Positions 35,637-44,480 of a stretch of DNA of 64,000 nt are shown in pieces. Position 1 is the first letter of the stretch. Each line of letters opens with the position of its first letter. The DNA lies in NCBI RefSeq assembly GCF_019933155.2, contig NZ_OK052578.1:1-64000 (forward strand). Reading direction: 5' to 3'. A program made the position numbers and the translations under genes. Origin of the DNA: Metabacillus dongyingensis. GTDB taxonomy: Bacteria > Bacillota > Bacilli > Bacillales > Bacillaceae. Below the pieces are notes generated by a model. The model searched no databases. It had not been told where the DNA came from and saw nothing but the letters and a program-made list of their open reading frames with translations.

Positions 35637-37090
35637 ATGGAACAAATATGTTTTGAATTAGAAAATGTCGAAGTGACATATTTAGATAAAGAGATATTAA
35701 AGATTGAACGGTTAGCTGTACATCAATTTGACCGAATCGGTATCGTCGGTAAAAATGGTGCAGGGAAAAGTACACTATTAAAGTTAATTGCAGGTAAAAT
35801 TCAACCATCAAGCGGAAAGGTAAACCGTCACGTAGAATGTGGTTATTTTGAGCAACTTGAAGCTCCTGCTGCTGAAGCAGCTGATTTAGCTTTACTTGGA
35901 AAATTGTCAGTTCCAAAAAATTCAGAACAGCTTAGTGGTGGGGAGCAAACAAGGCTGAAGCTTGCGCAAATGTTTACTCATTATTACGAAATGTTACTAA
36001 TTGATGAACCGACAACACATTTGGATCAAAATGGCATATCCTTTTTAGTAGATGAATTACGATATTACTATGGAGCGCTTATGTTAATTAGTCATGACCG
36101 TGCGGTACTAGACGAGCTCGTCACAACTATTTGGGAAATACATGATGAAAAGGTTGTCATATATTCAGGAAATTACAGCGATTACATGGCACAGAAGCAG
36201 TTAGAACGTGAACAACAGAGTCAAGCTCATGAACAATTCATTAAAGAAAAGAGTCGACTAGAAAAAGCAGCGCAGGAAAAAATGAAAAAGGCTGAAAAAA
36301 TTGCTCAAGCTGGAAGCATGTCAAAAAAAGAAGCGAATGCAAAACCTAACAAAACGTTTATGACGAAATCAAAAGGGACGAGCCAAAAAGCCATGCAACG
36401 TGCTGCGAAAGCAATTGAGCATAGAATGGAAAAACTTCAAGAAGTTGAAGCTGTACAAGAGGAAAGGCAAATCGTGTTCCGCCAGTCAAAAAAATTGGAA
36501 TTGCATAATAAGTTCCCAATTATGGCAGACCGATTAATTCTCCAAATTAAGGATAAAGTGTTACTGGATGAAGTGAGTTTCCAGATGCCACTCGGTAAAA
36601 AAATAGCCATTACTGGTGCAAATGGCAGTGGTAAAAGGACATTGCTTCAACATATTGTTAATGATGGTGCGGGTTTAACCATTTCGCCCAAAGCAAAAGT
36701 TGGCTATTTCAGTCAAATGAGCTATCAGTTTACAAGTGATGAAACAGTATTACAATTTTTGAAAAGTCGCTCCGATTATGATGAAGGATTTTTACGAAGT
36801 GTTTTACATTCGATGCAGTTTGTCGGCACAGATATACTGAAAAGTGTGAAGTCATTAAGTGGTGAGAAGCGATTCGCCTCCAACTTTGTCAGCTGTTCTT
36901 AGGAGAATACAACATTTTAGTATTAGACGAACCAACCAATTTTTTAGATATCCATGCCATCGAAGCATTAGAACGATTTATAGCTGCATATGAAGGGACA
37001 ATCGTATTTGTATCCCATGATCAAGCGTTTATTAAAAATGTAGCAGACTTAAAGTATAATATTTTTGAGAAGAAATTGAATCAAGAGTAA
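35637..37090 (+). pseudogene. Msr/Vga-like ABC-F ribosomal protection protein, frameshifted
   Basis: Soluble twin ABC protein; ABC-F members bind the ribosomal E site and dislodge antibiotics. First ATPase: Walker A GIVGKNGAGKST near 40-51, signature LSGGEQTRLK near 100, Walker B LLIDEPTTHLDQ near 121. A lysine-rich linker at about 180-280 follows. The second Walker A reads ANGSGKRT, with Arg in place of the conserved Ser. The frame breaks near 36862: GGTGAGAAG would need one more G to give LSGGE, after which LGEYNILVLDEPTNFLDIHA and VFVSHDQAF continue to the stop at 37088. Without it the protein ends at residue 421, before the second Walker B. Ribosome site CGGGAGGTAG. Confidence 0.88.
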
Positions 37091-37259
37091 TTTTAAATTC
37101 TATGAAAAGCCGAGAGATAACCTCGTTGGTATCTATACTTGCCTATAAAAAAGACTAAAGGGTTAAAACAATGTTACTATATTTTTGGCCCTTACTGGCT
37201 CTTTTCTCAGGGCATTAGTTCAAAAAGAAGTACAAAAGAATCAAAACTTGAACCTTTTT

Positions 37260-37299
37260 GGGGTACGGAAACGATTCGCTGTTTGAGGGGTCACTCTGG
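37260..37299 (+). repeat. Left terminal inverted repeat of the Tn3-family element
   Basis: First 19 bases are identical to the inverted right end; the next 21 share GAGGGG-CAC. Preceded by TTTTT. Confidence 0.85.
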
Positions 37300-37319
37300 A
37301 AAATATAGTAATTTAAGAT

Positions 37320-37350
37320 AACCTATCTCCAATGATAGGTTTTTTATTTT
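37320..37350 (+). terminator. Terminator just inside the left end
   Basis: AACCTATC-TCCAAT-GATAGGTT followed by TTTTATTTT. Confidence 0.8.
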
Positions 37351-37400
37351 AGTATAAAATGAAGTTATCAAAAAATTTTTACAAAAAGAAGGGGTATAAA

Positions 37401-37620
37401 TTGCCGAGTATTCAGGATACCACCTACCCTAGAATCAAGAGCAACCTGACAGTTAAAGAATTAGATGAAGTTTATATACCACAACGAACAGAAATAGCTT
37501 GGACAGAGGCGAAATCTAAAGGAACCTTACAACAATTAGCTTTATTAGTTTTAATCAAATCCGTACAAAAGCTAGGATATTTTAAAAGAGTTGATGAGAT
37601 TCCAGAGGTGAAATCGTGGC
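37401..37620 (+). pseudogene. N-terminal fragment of a Tn3-family transposase (TnpA)
   Basis: Starting from TTG at 37401 with AGAAGGGG upstream, the frame reads PSIQDTTYPRIKSNLTVKEL then DEVYIPQRTEIAWTEAKSKG and LLVLIKSVQKLGYFKRVDEI, the DUF4158-type N-terminus of Tn3 transposases. After about 37620 the frame stays open to 37814 but leaves the family, where unrelated minus-strand sequence begins. The remaining about 900 residues of the transposase are absent. Confidence 0.8.
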
Positions 37621-37743
37621 ATACATTTCATCACGAAGTTTGGTGTAAATTTCCCATGAGTCCTCGTCCCACCATCTTGAATCCCATCGGTTCATCATCC
37701 ATCGAATTTTTTCAACTTCTAACATTCGAATTACTCCTTTTCA

Positions 37744-37872
37744 TTATATTGAGGATATACTTTTTTCTTTTGCTACAGGCACATCGAATGGAAGTTTCGG
37801 GGGTTTACGATTGAGATCAATACGATATTTCCCAAATCGGTTAACATGTGCCGTCACATAAGGGCTCAAATA
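37744..37872 (-). pseudogene. C-terminal fragment of a Tn3-family transposase
   Basis: On the minus strand the frame YLSPYVTAHVNRFGKYRIDL, then NRKPPKLPFDVPVAKEK, ends at 37744. This matches the conserved end of Tn3 TnpA (LSPY-T-HINRFG-Y-LDL). It is in opposite orientation to the N-terminal fragments on both sides. Downstream on the same strand, at about 37714, is the beginning of another small frame (AAAAGGAGT then MLEVEKIRWMMNRWDSRWWD). Confidence 0.75.
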
Positions 37873-37907
37873 AGGAATCAGTTCTTATTATTAAGGGAAT
37901 GTAATTT

Positions 37908-38027
37908 ATGAAACGAAATTGGAATAACAATGAGTTGATAGAACACTTTGGTGTAGCCCCAAGCGAAAGAAAACTAATTGGTAATAAAACAGGCGCAAGT
38001 CGTAAGTTTCCCATTCAAATGAGTTAG
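37908..38027 (+). pseudogene. N-terminal fragment of a second Tn3-family transposase
   Basis: MKRNWNNNELIEHFGVAPSE then RKLIGNKTGASR resembles the other common TnpA start (MKRNW-x-ELIEHF-x-L-P-E-x-x-L-x-GNK-G-TR). It is cut after about 32 residues; a stop follows at 38025. It differs from the fragment at 37401, so two different Tn3-type elements contributed here. Confidence 0.75.
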
Positions 38028-38187
38028 GCTCAAAATTACGTATAATAAGTAAAGAATTGCAGCAGTGCCTTTCTGAATTTTTCAGTGAGACACTTTCTCT
38101 TTATTTTACTAGAGCTGAAAATTATCGTATATTAGTGAAGAAAAGAATGTAAAAAGCATTTGATGTTTGGGAGGGAATTTGCAGAAA

Positions 38188-38943
38188 ATGAAACTTGATA
38201 CAAGTAAAGAGGCGGCACCCCTCTATATTCAGGTGAAGAATGATATCAAGAAGAAAATCGAAAACAAGGTTTGGAATCCAGGTGATAAAATCCCTTCTGA
38301 GTTAGAGCTTTGTAAAACCTATGACGTCAGTAGAATTACTGTTAGGGAAGCCATCAATGAATTAGTTTGGGAAGAGTACTTAGTGAGAAAAAGACCAACA
38401 GGTACTTTCGTATTAGATCAAAACGAGCAGATTGAAGAAAAAAATAACTATTATACGTATGTTAGAGGCTTCACCTTTGAAATGAATGAACTAGGTAAAA
38501 AAGCAACTACTAAAAGAGCAAAGATATCAATAGTCCAAGCAGACCAGCATGTTGCGAAGCAATTAAATATTTCCGCAGGGGAAAATGTATATGAGATAAG
38601 ACGGGTACGAGGTACCGAAAATAATGTAATGGTCTATTTTAAAACGTTTATTAAAACAACTGTAATTTTACCAACAGACCCAAAGGATTATTATGGATCG
38701 TTATCCAAAATGTTAAATGAAAAAGGTATTCACATTTCGAAGATTAAAGAATATCTAGAAGCAGTAAAGCCAACGGAAGAAGTAATAAGGGAATTAAATA
38801 TTGCAGAAGATACTCCAGTCCTAAAACGGGTAAAAAAAACTTTTTGTAAAGATATTGATTTTGCAGAATATACAGAATGCTATTATATTGGAGACCAATA
38901 TCGTTATTATATTGACCTTAATTCGACCAAGGAGAAATTCTAA
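38188..38943 (+). CDS. GntR/UTRA-family transcriptional regulator
   Basis: About 251 residues. Winged helix at about 1-75 (APLYIQVKNDIKKKIENKVW, then PGDKIPSELELCKTYDVSRI and TVREAINEL); UTRA ligand domain at about 90-245. I use ATG 38188; TTG at 38179 is only 3 bases from GGGAGGG. UTRA-type GntR proteins respond to sugar phosphates, amino acids or other small metabolites. Passenger gene of the Tn3-family element; the secreted metallophosphoesterase downstream is its most likely target, and two copies of a 16-bp motif (38989 and 39126) lie between them. Confidence 0.88.
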   Translation: MKLDTSKEAAPLYIQVKNDIKKKIENKVWNPGDKIPSELELCKTYDVSRITVREAINELVWEEYLVRKRPTGTFVLDQNEQIEEKNNYYTYVRGFTFEMNELGKKATTKRAKISIVQADQHVAKQLNISAGENVYEIRRVRGTENNVMVYFKTFIKTTVILPTDPKDYYGSLSKMLNEKGIHISKIKEYLEAVKPTEEVIRELNIAEDTPVLKRVKKTFCKDIDFAEYTECYYIGDQYRYYIDLNSTKEKF

Positions 38944-38988
38944 AATTTCAAAAAATGTATTGCAATAGATATTTTTTTTGGGTAATCT

Positions 38989-39141
38989 ATTGTCATAACA
39001 TTATGATGTCGAATAGCAGAGAACAAAAAATGCAGATAAAGGGAACTAGTCCATATTTTACAATGCGTTTGTTATTTTGAATATTCGTTAAATCCTGTCT
39101 ACACAGGATTTAAATTTTGAATTATATTGTTATAACATAAT
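38989..39141. promoter_or_regulatory. Two copies of a 16-bp motif, candidate GntR operators
   Basis: ATTGTCATAACATTAT (38989-39004) and ATTGTTATAACATAAT (39126-39141) differ at two positions and are nearly palindromic. Placed between the GntR gene and the phosphoesterase gene. Confidence 0.5.
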
Positions 39142-39250
39142 ATCAATATATCGATATTATAAAATGTTTACATTAGATTTAAACTCTATTAATATTTACC
39201 ACTTACCATTAAGCAGAAAAGCAAATTTTATTCTGAAGGGGGGTGAAATA

Positions 39251-39292
39251 ATGTTCGGCCGTTTGTTTGTAAAAAAGTTACACCGTTTATAA
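39251..39292 (+). CDS. Short leader-like frame (MFGRLFVKKLHRL)
   Basis: 13 codons after a very strong site (GGGGGGTGAAATA), 250 bases ahead of the phosphoesterase gene. It could be a leader peptide or chance. Confidence 0.35.
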   Translation: MFGRLFVKKLHRL

Positions 39293-39546
39293 AAAGGATT
39301 GATTAAAATATAGTACATATTTTATAAGAACATTGATAAATCAAGATTTATGAATATTTTTTATCGAACTTACTTTATTCTAAAAATGTGGTCAACATGA
39401 GAGGATTAAAGGATTTGATCAATCTTTTTTCAAAAAATAAACTACGTCGTTTTGATAGATCAATGTTCATAGCGTATTTTTAATCGAAATTTTTACAAGG
39501 CAACAAAGGGAGAAAGAAAAAATAAAAAAAATCAAGGGAGATGTTT

Positions 39547-42129
39547 ATGGTTACTTTAACGAAGTTTAACAACTCATTATTTTCATTTATCCTGATAGGT
39601 GGATTCCTACTCAGCATCAGTGTTGGCTATATGCCGGTGCATGCAGCAAGCGATGCATATAGTCTGACAGAAGCAGAAAGCTTTAGTTCCAAGTCGGGTG
39701 CCTACCTTAAAGTCGAAGCTTGCTCAGATGGTGGACAATGTATAGGAGGTACTAATGACAACCAGTATTTAGTATATAACAATATTGACTTTGGTAGCGA
39801 CGTTAATGGCGCTACGAAATTAAGTGCAAGACTTTCAGTTAAGGGATCAAATGCAGGAGGTAATATTGAAATCAGGCTTGACAGTCCGACAGGTCCTTTA
39901 GCGGGAACACTTAACGTCGCTGCTACAGCAGCGGACAACTGGAGTGTCTATCAGACTCAATCCACCGATATCGCCAATGTTACCGGAATTCATGATGTAT
40001 ACCTTGTATTCAAGGTAGCGGCAGGAAAAACATATGTAGCCAACCTCAACTGGTTTCAGTTTTCAAAGACATTGAACAGCATTGAGCTTACAAAACAACC
40101 AGCAAAGACTGTATACCGTATTGGAGAGAGCCTTGATATTACGGGTATGGAAGTCACTGGCACATATATTGACGGTTCGACTAGGGCGGAGGAAGTTAGA
40201 GCTTCCGACGTAAGCGGCTTCAACAGTTCCGCTGCAGCAGCCAGCCAGATACTAACCGTCACAGTACGCGGTAAAACAGTAACTTATCCAGTAGAAATAA
40301 AGCCAAAGACACTTACCAGCATCACAGCACCTGCAGCGATTACAGGTGTAGTAAACGGAACAGCGCCTACAGCGGTGGCCCTTGGACTGCCTAGCACAGT
40401 AGTACTTGTGACCGATGCCGGTAATGTAAATGCATCTGTAACCTGGGATATAGCTGATTCAGGCTACGATCCGTCCATAAAAACCGAGCAGAGTTTCACG
40501 GTTACGGGAACAGTAGATAAGCCTGCAGGGGTTACAAATCCGAATAATATAGAATTGTCAGCAAGCATCAATGTGACTGTTCTTGCTTCAACAGCACCAG
40601 AGAAGGATACCAGCTATAAATTCAGCTTTATGTCCATTTCTGATACACATTCATATGCACAAGGTGATAAGAACGATGTGACACTTAACAATGCATTGCA
40701 GGACGCAATTAGTAATAATGTACAATCTGTTAGCGTTGTTGGAGATCTTACTGAATATGGAACCGATGCAGAATATAATGCATTTATGAAAACAATGAAT
40801 AAATATCCTCAACTTGATCGTAACTATATTTTAGGGAACCATGATGTAAGGTGGATGGGAGGATTTGAAACTGCTAAAAACAGATTTTTGTCACATACTG
40901 GTATGCCAGGTGTTTATTATGATAAGTGGATAAACGGAAACCACTTCATCTATTTGGCAACGGAGGCTGATGATAAAGACAGTGCATATATTTCGGATAC
41001 CCAGATGAAGTGGTTAAGCGATAAGCTGGCGGAGAGTGCAAGTCTAGATAAACCGATATTTATCTTCCTTCATCAGCCGCTAGATAATACCGTATATGAG
41101 GAATATCCTTGGGATCCTTATCAAAGTGACGAGGTACAAGATCAAAAGTTAAAGGACATTATTGGAAAATATCCTCAAAGTGTTTTCATAACGGGACATA
41201 TACATTATCCTCTCACATTACCGGGTACTTTCTATAATAAACAGTACTTTACAATGATGAGAGATGGAGCTATCAAGGATTCAAGTCAAGGCTTGATTTT
41301 AGATGTTTATGCTGACAGGGTGGTAATACATGGAAGGGACTACTCGAAAAAAAGTACGGTAACTACCTGGACCATAAATAATTATACTGCGGATGCACTT
41401 GCAGCAGATAAACAAGTGCCTACCGCACCAGCCAATATCAAAACGAAAGTAGTAACAAACAAGATGGCCATTCTGTCTTGGGATGCAGCTACAGATAATT
41501 TTACGGGTAATGTAGGTGTTACAGGCTACGATATTTATAATGGAGATACACTGATTGGATCCACAACAGGGCGTACGAACTATAAAGTGACAGGACTGAA
41601 AGCAAATAAGACCTATCAATTTACTGTAAAAGCCAGGGATGCAGCAGGAAATGTTTCAGCGGCCAGCAGCCCATTAAAAGTTACCACTTTAGCTTTCGAT
41701 CCTGCTCCGGTAAATTTGGTTCTGAATAAGAAGGTTACAGCCAACGGAAGTGTGGCGGGATACGAACCGTCCAAGGCAGTAGATGGATCGGCTGAAAGCG
41801 GCCGAAAGTGGTCTTCCAATACGACCGGAGACAAATGGCTGATGGTCGATCTTAGACAAAATTATGATATATCCAGGTGGGTAGTAAAGCATGCAGGAGA
41901 AGGCGGAGATACCTTATCCCTGAATACAAAAAATTATAAGCTTCAGGGAAGCCTGGATGGAACTACTTGGACTGATCTGGATTCAGTAACCGGAAATGTT
42001 TCAAACAGCACAGACAGGTATATAACGAAATCCACCGCAAGGTATGTAAGGCTTTATATTACGACGCCGCAAAATTATGCGGAAACAGGAACAGCAAATA
42101 TTTATGAATTTGAAGTCTATGGGCGGTAA
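39547..42129 (+). CDS. Secreted multidomain metallophosphoesterase
   Basis: About 860 residues from ATG 39547 (MVTLTKFNNS), 6 bases after AAGGGAG; the ATG at 39541 touches that site. In order: signal peptide (about 1-34), CBM6-like carbohydrate domain (about 37-175), two bacterial Ig-like domains (about 176-350), calcineurin-type phosphoesterase (about 358-600) with metal motifs ISDTHSY near 365, VGDLTEY near 397, LGNHD near 428 and ITGHIHYP near 548, fibronectin type III (about 620-712), and an F5/8 type C domain (about 720-860). It probably acts outside the cell on a phosphorylated glycan or nucleotide. It is cargo of the Tn3-family element. Confidence 0.88.
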   Translation: MVTLTKFNNSLFSFILIGGFLLSISVGYMPVHAASDAYSLTEAESFSSKSGAYLKVEACSDGGQCIGGTNDNQYLVYNNIDFGSDVNGATKLSARLSVKGSNAGGNIEIRLDSPTGPLAGTLNVAATAADNWSVYQTQSTDIANVTGIHDVYLVFKVAAGKTYVANLNWFQFSKTLNSIELTKQPAKTVYRIGESLDITGMEVTGTYIDGSTRAEEVRASDVSGFNSSAAAASQILTVTVRGKTVTYPVEIKPKTLTSITAPAAITGVVNGTAPTAVALGLPSTVVLVTDAGNVNASVTWDIADSGYDPSIKTEQSFTVTGTVDKPAGVTNPNNIELSASINVTVLASTAPEKDTSYKFSFMSISDTHSYAQGDKNDVTLNNALQDAISNNVQSVSVVGDLTEYGTDAEYNAFMKTMNKYPQLDRNYILGNHDVRWMGGFETAKNRFLSHTGMPGVYYDKWINGNHFIYLATEADDKDSAYISDTQMKWLSDKLAESASLDKPIFIFLHQPLDNTVYEEYPWDPYQSDEVQDQKLKDIIGKYPQSVFITGHIHYPLTLPGTFYNKQYFTMMRDGAIKDSSQGLILDVYADRVVIHGRDYSKKSTVTTWTINNYTADALAADKQVPTAPANIKTKVVTNKMAILSWDAATDNFTGNVGVTGYDIYNGDTLIGSTTGRTNYKVTGLKANKTYQFTVKARDAAGNVSAASSPLKVTTLAFDPAPVNLVLNKKVTANGSVAGYEPSKAVDGSAESGRKWSSNTTGDKWLMVDLRQNYDISRWVVKHAGEGGDTLSLNTKNYKLQGSLDGTTWTDLDSVTGNVSNSTDRYITKSTARYVRLYITTPQNYAETGTANIYEFEVYGR

Positions 42130-42183
42130 CGATGATGTTCTGCCGCATAGAGGAAACGGATTACAGCATGACTTGAGTTATAA

Positions 42184-42519
42184 ACTCAAACGTTTTGGCA
42201 TACAAAGTGGGATAAATCTGTTGTTCTTTCCCAATCGATCACCTTAAATCTTGGAGGAACTTACGCAATCGATAAGGTCGCGTATTTACCAAGGCCATCA
42301 GGCATCAACGGAAATATTACAGGATATAACGTTTATGTAAGTACAGATGGAGTGACCTTTACTAAAGTTGCAAGCGGAACTTGGGCAAACAACAATTCGA
42401 AGAAATTAGCAACTTTTGATCCGACAGATGAATCATATGTCAAGCTCGAAGCAACGGCGGGTGTTAACGGCTGGGCATCGGCTGCGGAGATTAGCGTCCT
42501 TGTGAAACAGAAACTGTAA
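42184..42519 (+). pseudogene. Orphan C-terminal carbohydrate-binding (F5/8C-like) fragment
   Basis: A start-less frame reads TFWHTKWDKSVVLSQSITLN, then GGTYAIDKVAYLPRPSGING and ITGYNVYVSTDGVTFTKVAS, ending at 42519. It has the discoidin pattern and is distinct from the last domain of the preceding phosphoesterase. A stop lies just upstream, so it is the remains of another secreted carbohydrate-active protein. Confidence 0.75.
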
Positions 42520-42670
42520 AGAATTAGCTTCTAACTTAAAAGAATTTATTGTATTAAATTCTGAATTTGAAGATGAGATTGATGAGGATTAATAAACAAA
42601 CTTTTCAATACTAGCTAATAAAAAACTTATTAGTTATTCAAGGCTTTAATGGAGCAAATCAATTATTTAT

Positions 42671-42706
42671 GGACTGATCGATTTTTATCGTTCAGTCTAT
42701 TTTTTA
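42671..42706 (+). terminator. Terminator in the transposon's right part
   Basis: GGACTGATCGAT-TTTT-ATCGTTCAGTCT with ATTTTTTA after it. Confidence 0.8.
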
Positions 42707-42730
42707 TCAATAAGGTGCACCTTATTGATA
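42705..42730. repeat. Perfect 26-bp palindrome, candidate resolvase (res) site
   Basis: The half-site TATCAATAAGGTG is followed by its exact reverse complement. It lies about 85 bases ahead of the resolvase pseudogene, where Tn3-family res sites normally lie. Confidence 0.55.
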
Positions 42731-42813
42731 CTATCTTGGCTCCTTGATATCATTAGCTTGATAGACTCTCAATAACACTTATCAAAAATACATATTAAAA
42801 GAGGAAGAAATAG

Positions 42814-43383
42814 ATCTATGGATATGCCAGGGTAAGTACACAAGATCAAAATCTTGATACCCAAATTGAACAGCTTACAAAATTTGGAGTAGATGAAATT
42901 GTGAAGGAGAAAATCAGTGGTGTTTCTAAACAGAAGCAACAATTGGATGAACTTCTTTCCAAGATTGCTTCTGGTGATACCTTAGTTGTGACGCGAATGG
43001 ATCGGCTTGGTCGAAACACGGTTCAGTTGCTGTAATTAGTTGAACAACTTCGTGAAAGGAACATTCATTTTGTTATCCTAAACTTAGGAATTGATACAAG
43101 GACACCTACTGGTAAGTTCTTTTTAACGGTAATGGCAGCATTTAGTGAGCTAGATCGTGAAATGATTAAAGAAAAGCAACGTTCAGGAATAAAATTGGCC
43201 AAGCAAAAGGGCAAATATCGAGGAAGGGTAAAAAAATATACAGATAAACATCCAGGGATGAATCATGCTATGGAATTACGAAAAACAACAGATAAAACAG
43301 TAAAAGAGATCTGTGCAATTACAAAGGTAAGTCAGGCAGCGTTTTATCGTAAACTAAAAGAAATGGAAAAAAATAATTTATAG
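42814..43383 (+). pseudogene. Tn3-family serine resolvase (TnpR), broken
   Basis: Frame YGYARVSTQDQNLDTQIEQL, then DTLVVTRMDRLGRNTVQLL, stop, LVEQLRERNIHFVILNLGID, FFLTVMAAFSELDREMIKEK and a C-terminal helix-turn-helix (TVKEICAITKVSQAAFYRKL). The catalytic Ser (YARVST) and the arginines of RMDRLGR are present. Two defects: no start codon (stop TAG immediately precedes the frame at 42811) and TAA at 43033 where most relatives have GAA (LLELVEQL). Apart from these the 190-residue frame is intact. Confidence 0.85.
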
Positions 43384-43399
43384 TAATTGGAAATATTTT

Positions 43400-43439
43400 C
43401 ACACGTGGCCCCTTATTCCTCGAATCGTTTCCGTACCCC
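43400..43439 (-). repeat. Right terminal inverted repeat of the Tn3-family element
   Basis: Reverse complement starts GGGGTACGGAAACGATTCG, identical to the left end for 19 bases, followed outside by TTTTT. Confidence 0.85.
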
Positions 43440-43476
43440 TTTTTCTTATGATCATTTTTTTATCGTTAGCTCAAGA

Positions 43477-44010
43477 CTAACTGGTTTTAATATTAACAAT
43501 AAATCCATTGTCGTTAATGATTACATCTACTATCTCTGCTGTATTTCTTAGCGTATTATCGTATATAAATTGTTTATTTGAGGGAGTTGATTCCAGTTTG
43601 TTCAACAAAAACAATGAGCGTTCTAATGAATCGTAATCTCCCCTTATATGTAAACGTTCGCTTAGTTTTTCTTTATCTGCTCTTAATACGATATATTTCA
43701 ATGTTACCTGTAAATCTGATATATGTTTACAAAACCACTCAAGTTCATCTTCTACAACAAAGTCAATCACGACATTGAAGTCATGTTGAATAAAATTCCT
43801 CGTTAAAGCAAGGATATTCTCCCAAGTTAGACTTAAGCGGTCCTCCCATGATGCAACTGATCCGTGTTCAAACATATGTAGTATACAGTCACCCTCAAGA
43901 AGGACGCAATTTTTAACAGTTTGAGCAAGTTTTTTTGAAGTTGTTGATTTCCCAACCCCGAGCGGACCTGATATGAGATAAATTATATTTTTTTTGTTTT
44001 CATCTGACAA
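43477..44010 (-). CDS. P-loop nucleoside/small-molecule kinase-like protein
   Basis: About 177 residues from TTG at 44010 (MSDENKKNIIYLISGPLGVG), which lies 9 bases after GGGAGG; the ATG further upstream touches that site. Walker A is GPLGVGKST near residue 15. The pattern of a single P-loop, a helical middle (WENILALTRNFIQHDFNVVI) and an RLHIRGD lid-like arginine motif resembles small AAA-type kinases such as chloramphenicol phosphotransferase-like or adenylate-kinase-like proteins. The substrate is unknown. It abuts the right end of the Tn3-family element and may be an older resident of the plasmid. Confidence 0.7.
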   Translation of the reverse strand: MSDENKKNIIYLISGPLGVGKSTTSKKLAQTVKNCVLLEGDCILHMFEHGSVASWEDRLSLTWENILALTRNFIQHDFNVVIDFVVEDELEWFCKHISDLQVTLKYIVLRADKEKLSERLHIRGDYDSLERSLFLLNKLESTPSNKQFIYDNTLRNTAEIVDVIINDNGFIVNIKTS

Positions 44011-44387
44011 TTGTAACATCCTCCCTAACCCCAAATATTGATTAAAACATCTTATCATATATCCCACATAATTATATTGCCTCGTTAGATGCTAAATTAA
44101 CGTATGGTTTTTCCTTGTTTGACTAACGAGTGCGATTGCTTAACAAAGCGTAGCCTCTTCTCAAGTGAAGTTTTATGGATAAGGATCCATTAATTAAACT
44201 TTTTATTCAGCTAATCAGCAAATTATTGTTGGACGATCTTCAATTAAATAACGGCTTATCTTTAAGCGTCTTTACAGCGTTAGCTAAAAAAATTATATAG
44301 GTGTGAGCAGTTTTATTTATTTTTTTATACTATAGTATGGGACAAGCTTGGCTCAGGGAAGGATAGGAGTAAGGAGGCGATTAATAA

Positions 44388-44480
44388 ATGGCTACATTCG
44401 AAGTTCTGTCCTTGATGCTTAGTTTTGGCATGTTTGTAATCGCTGTTTTGAAATTTCACGATCAAGATAAGGATTCTTGA
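44388..44480 (+). CDS. Putative holin-like type I toxin peptide
   Basis: 30-residue frame with a perfect ribosome site (AAGGAGG, 9 bases spacing). The sequence (MATFEVLSLMLSFGMFVIAV then LKFHDQDKDS) has one transmembrane helix and a short charged tail, as in the holin-like toxin family of Bacilli, where such genes pair with an antisense RNA. A strong terminator follows directly. An antitoxin RNA was not identified. Confidence 0.75.
   Translation: MATFEVLSLMLSFGMFVIAVLKFHDQDKDS

Larger units (their letters stand above)
37260..43439. mobile_element. Tn3-family transposon derivative, about 6.2 kb, non-autonomous
   Basis: The ends are GGGGTACGGAAACGATTCG at 37260 and its reverse complement ending at 43439; similarity extends over about 40 bases. 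TTTTT lies immediately outside both ends (37255-37259 and 43440-43444), the 5-bp target duplication expected of Tn3 elements. Inside are fragments of at least two transposases, a broken resolvase, a palindromic possible res site and two passenger genes (GntR regulator and secreted metallophosphoesterase). No intact transposase remains, so movement would need help in trans. Confidence 0.85.

Noticed and set aside
37139..37321. 60-codon open frame after the ABC-F gene
   Set aside because: Runs through the left transposon end, has no ribosome site and no recognisable sequence.
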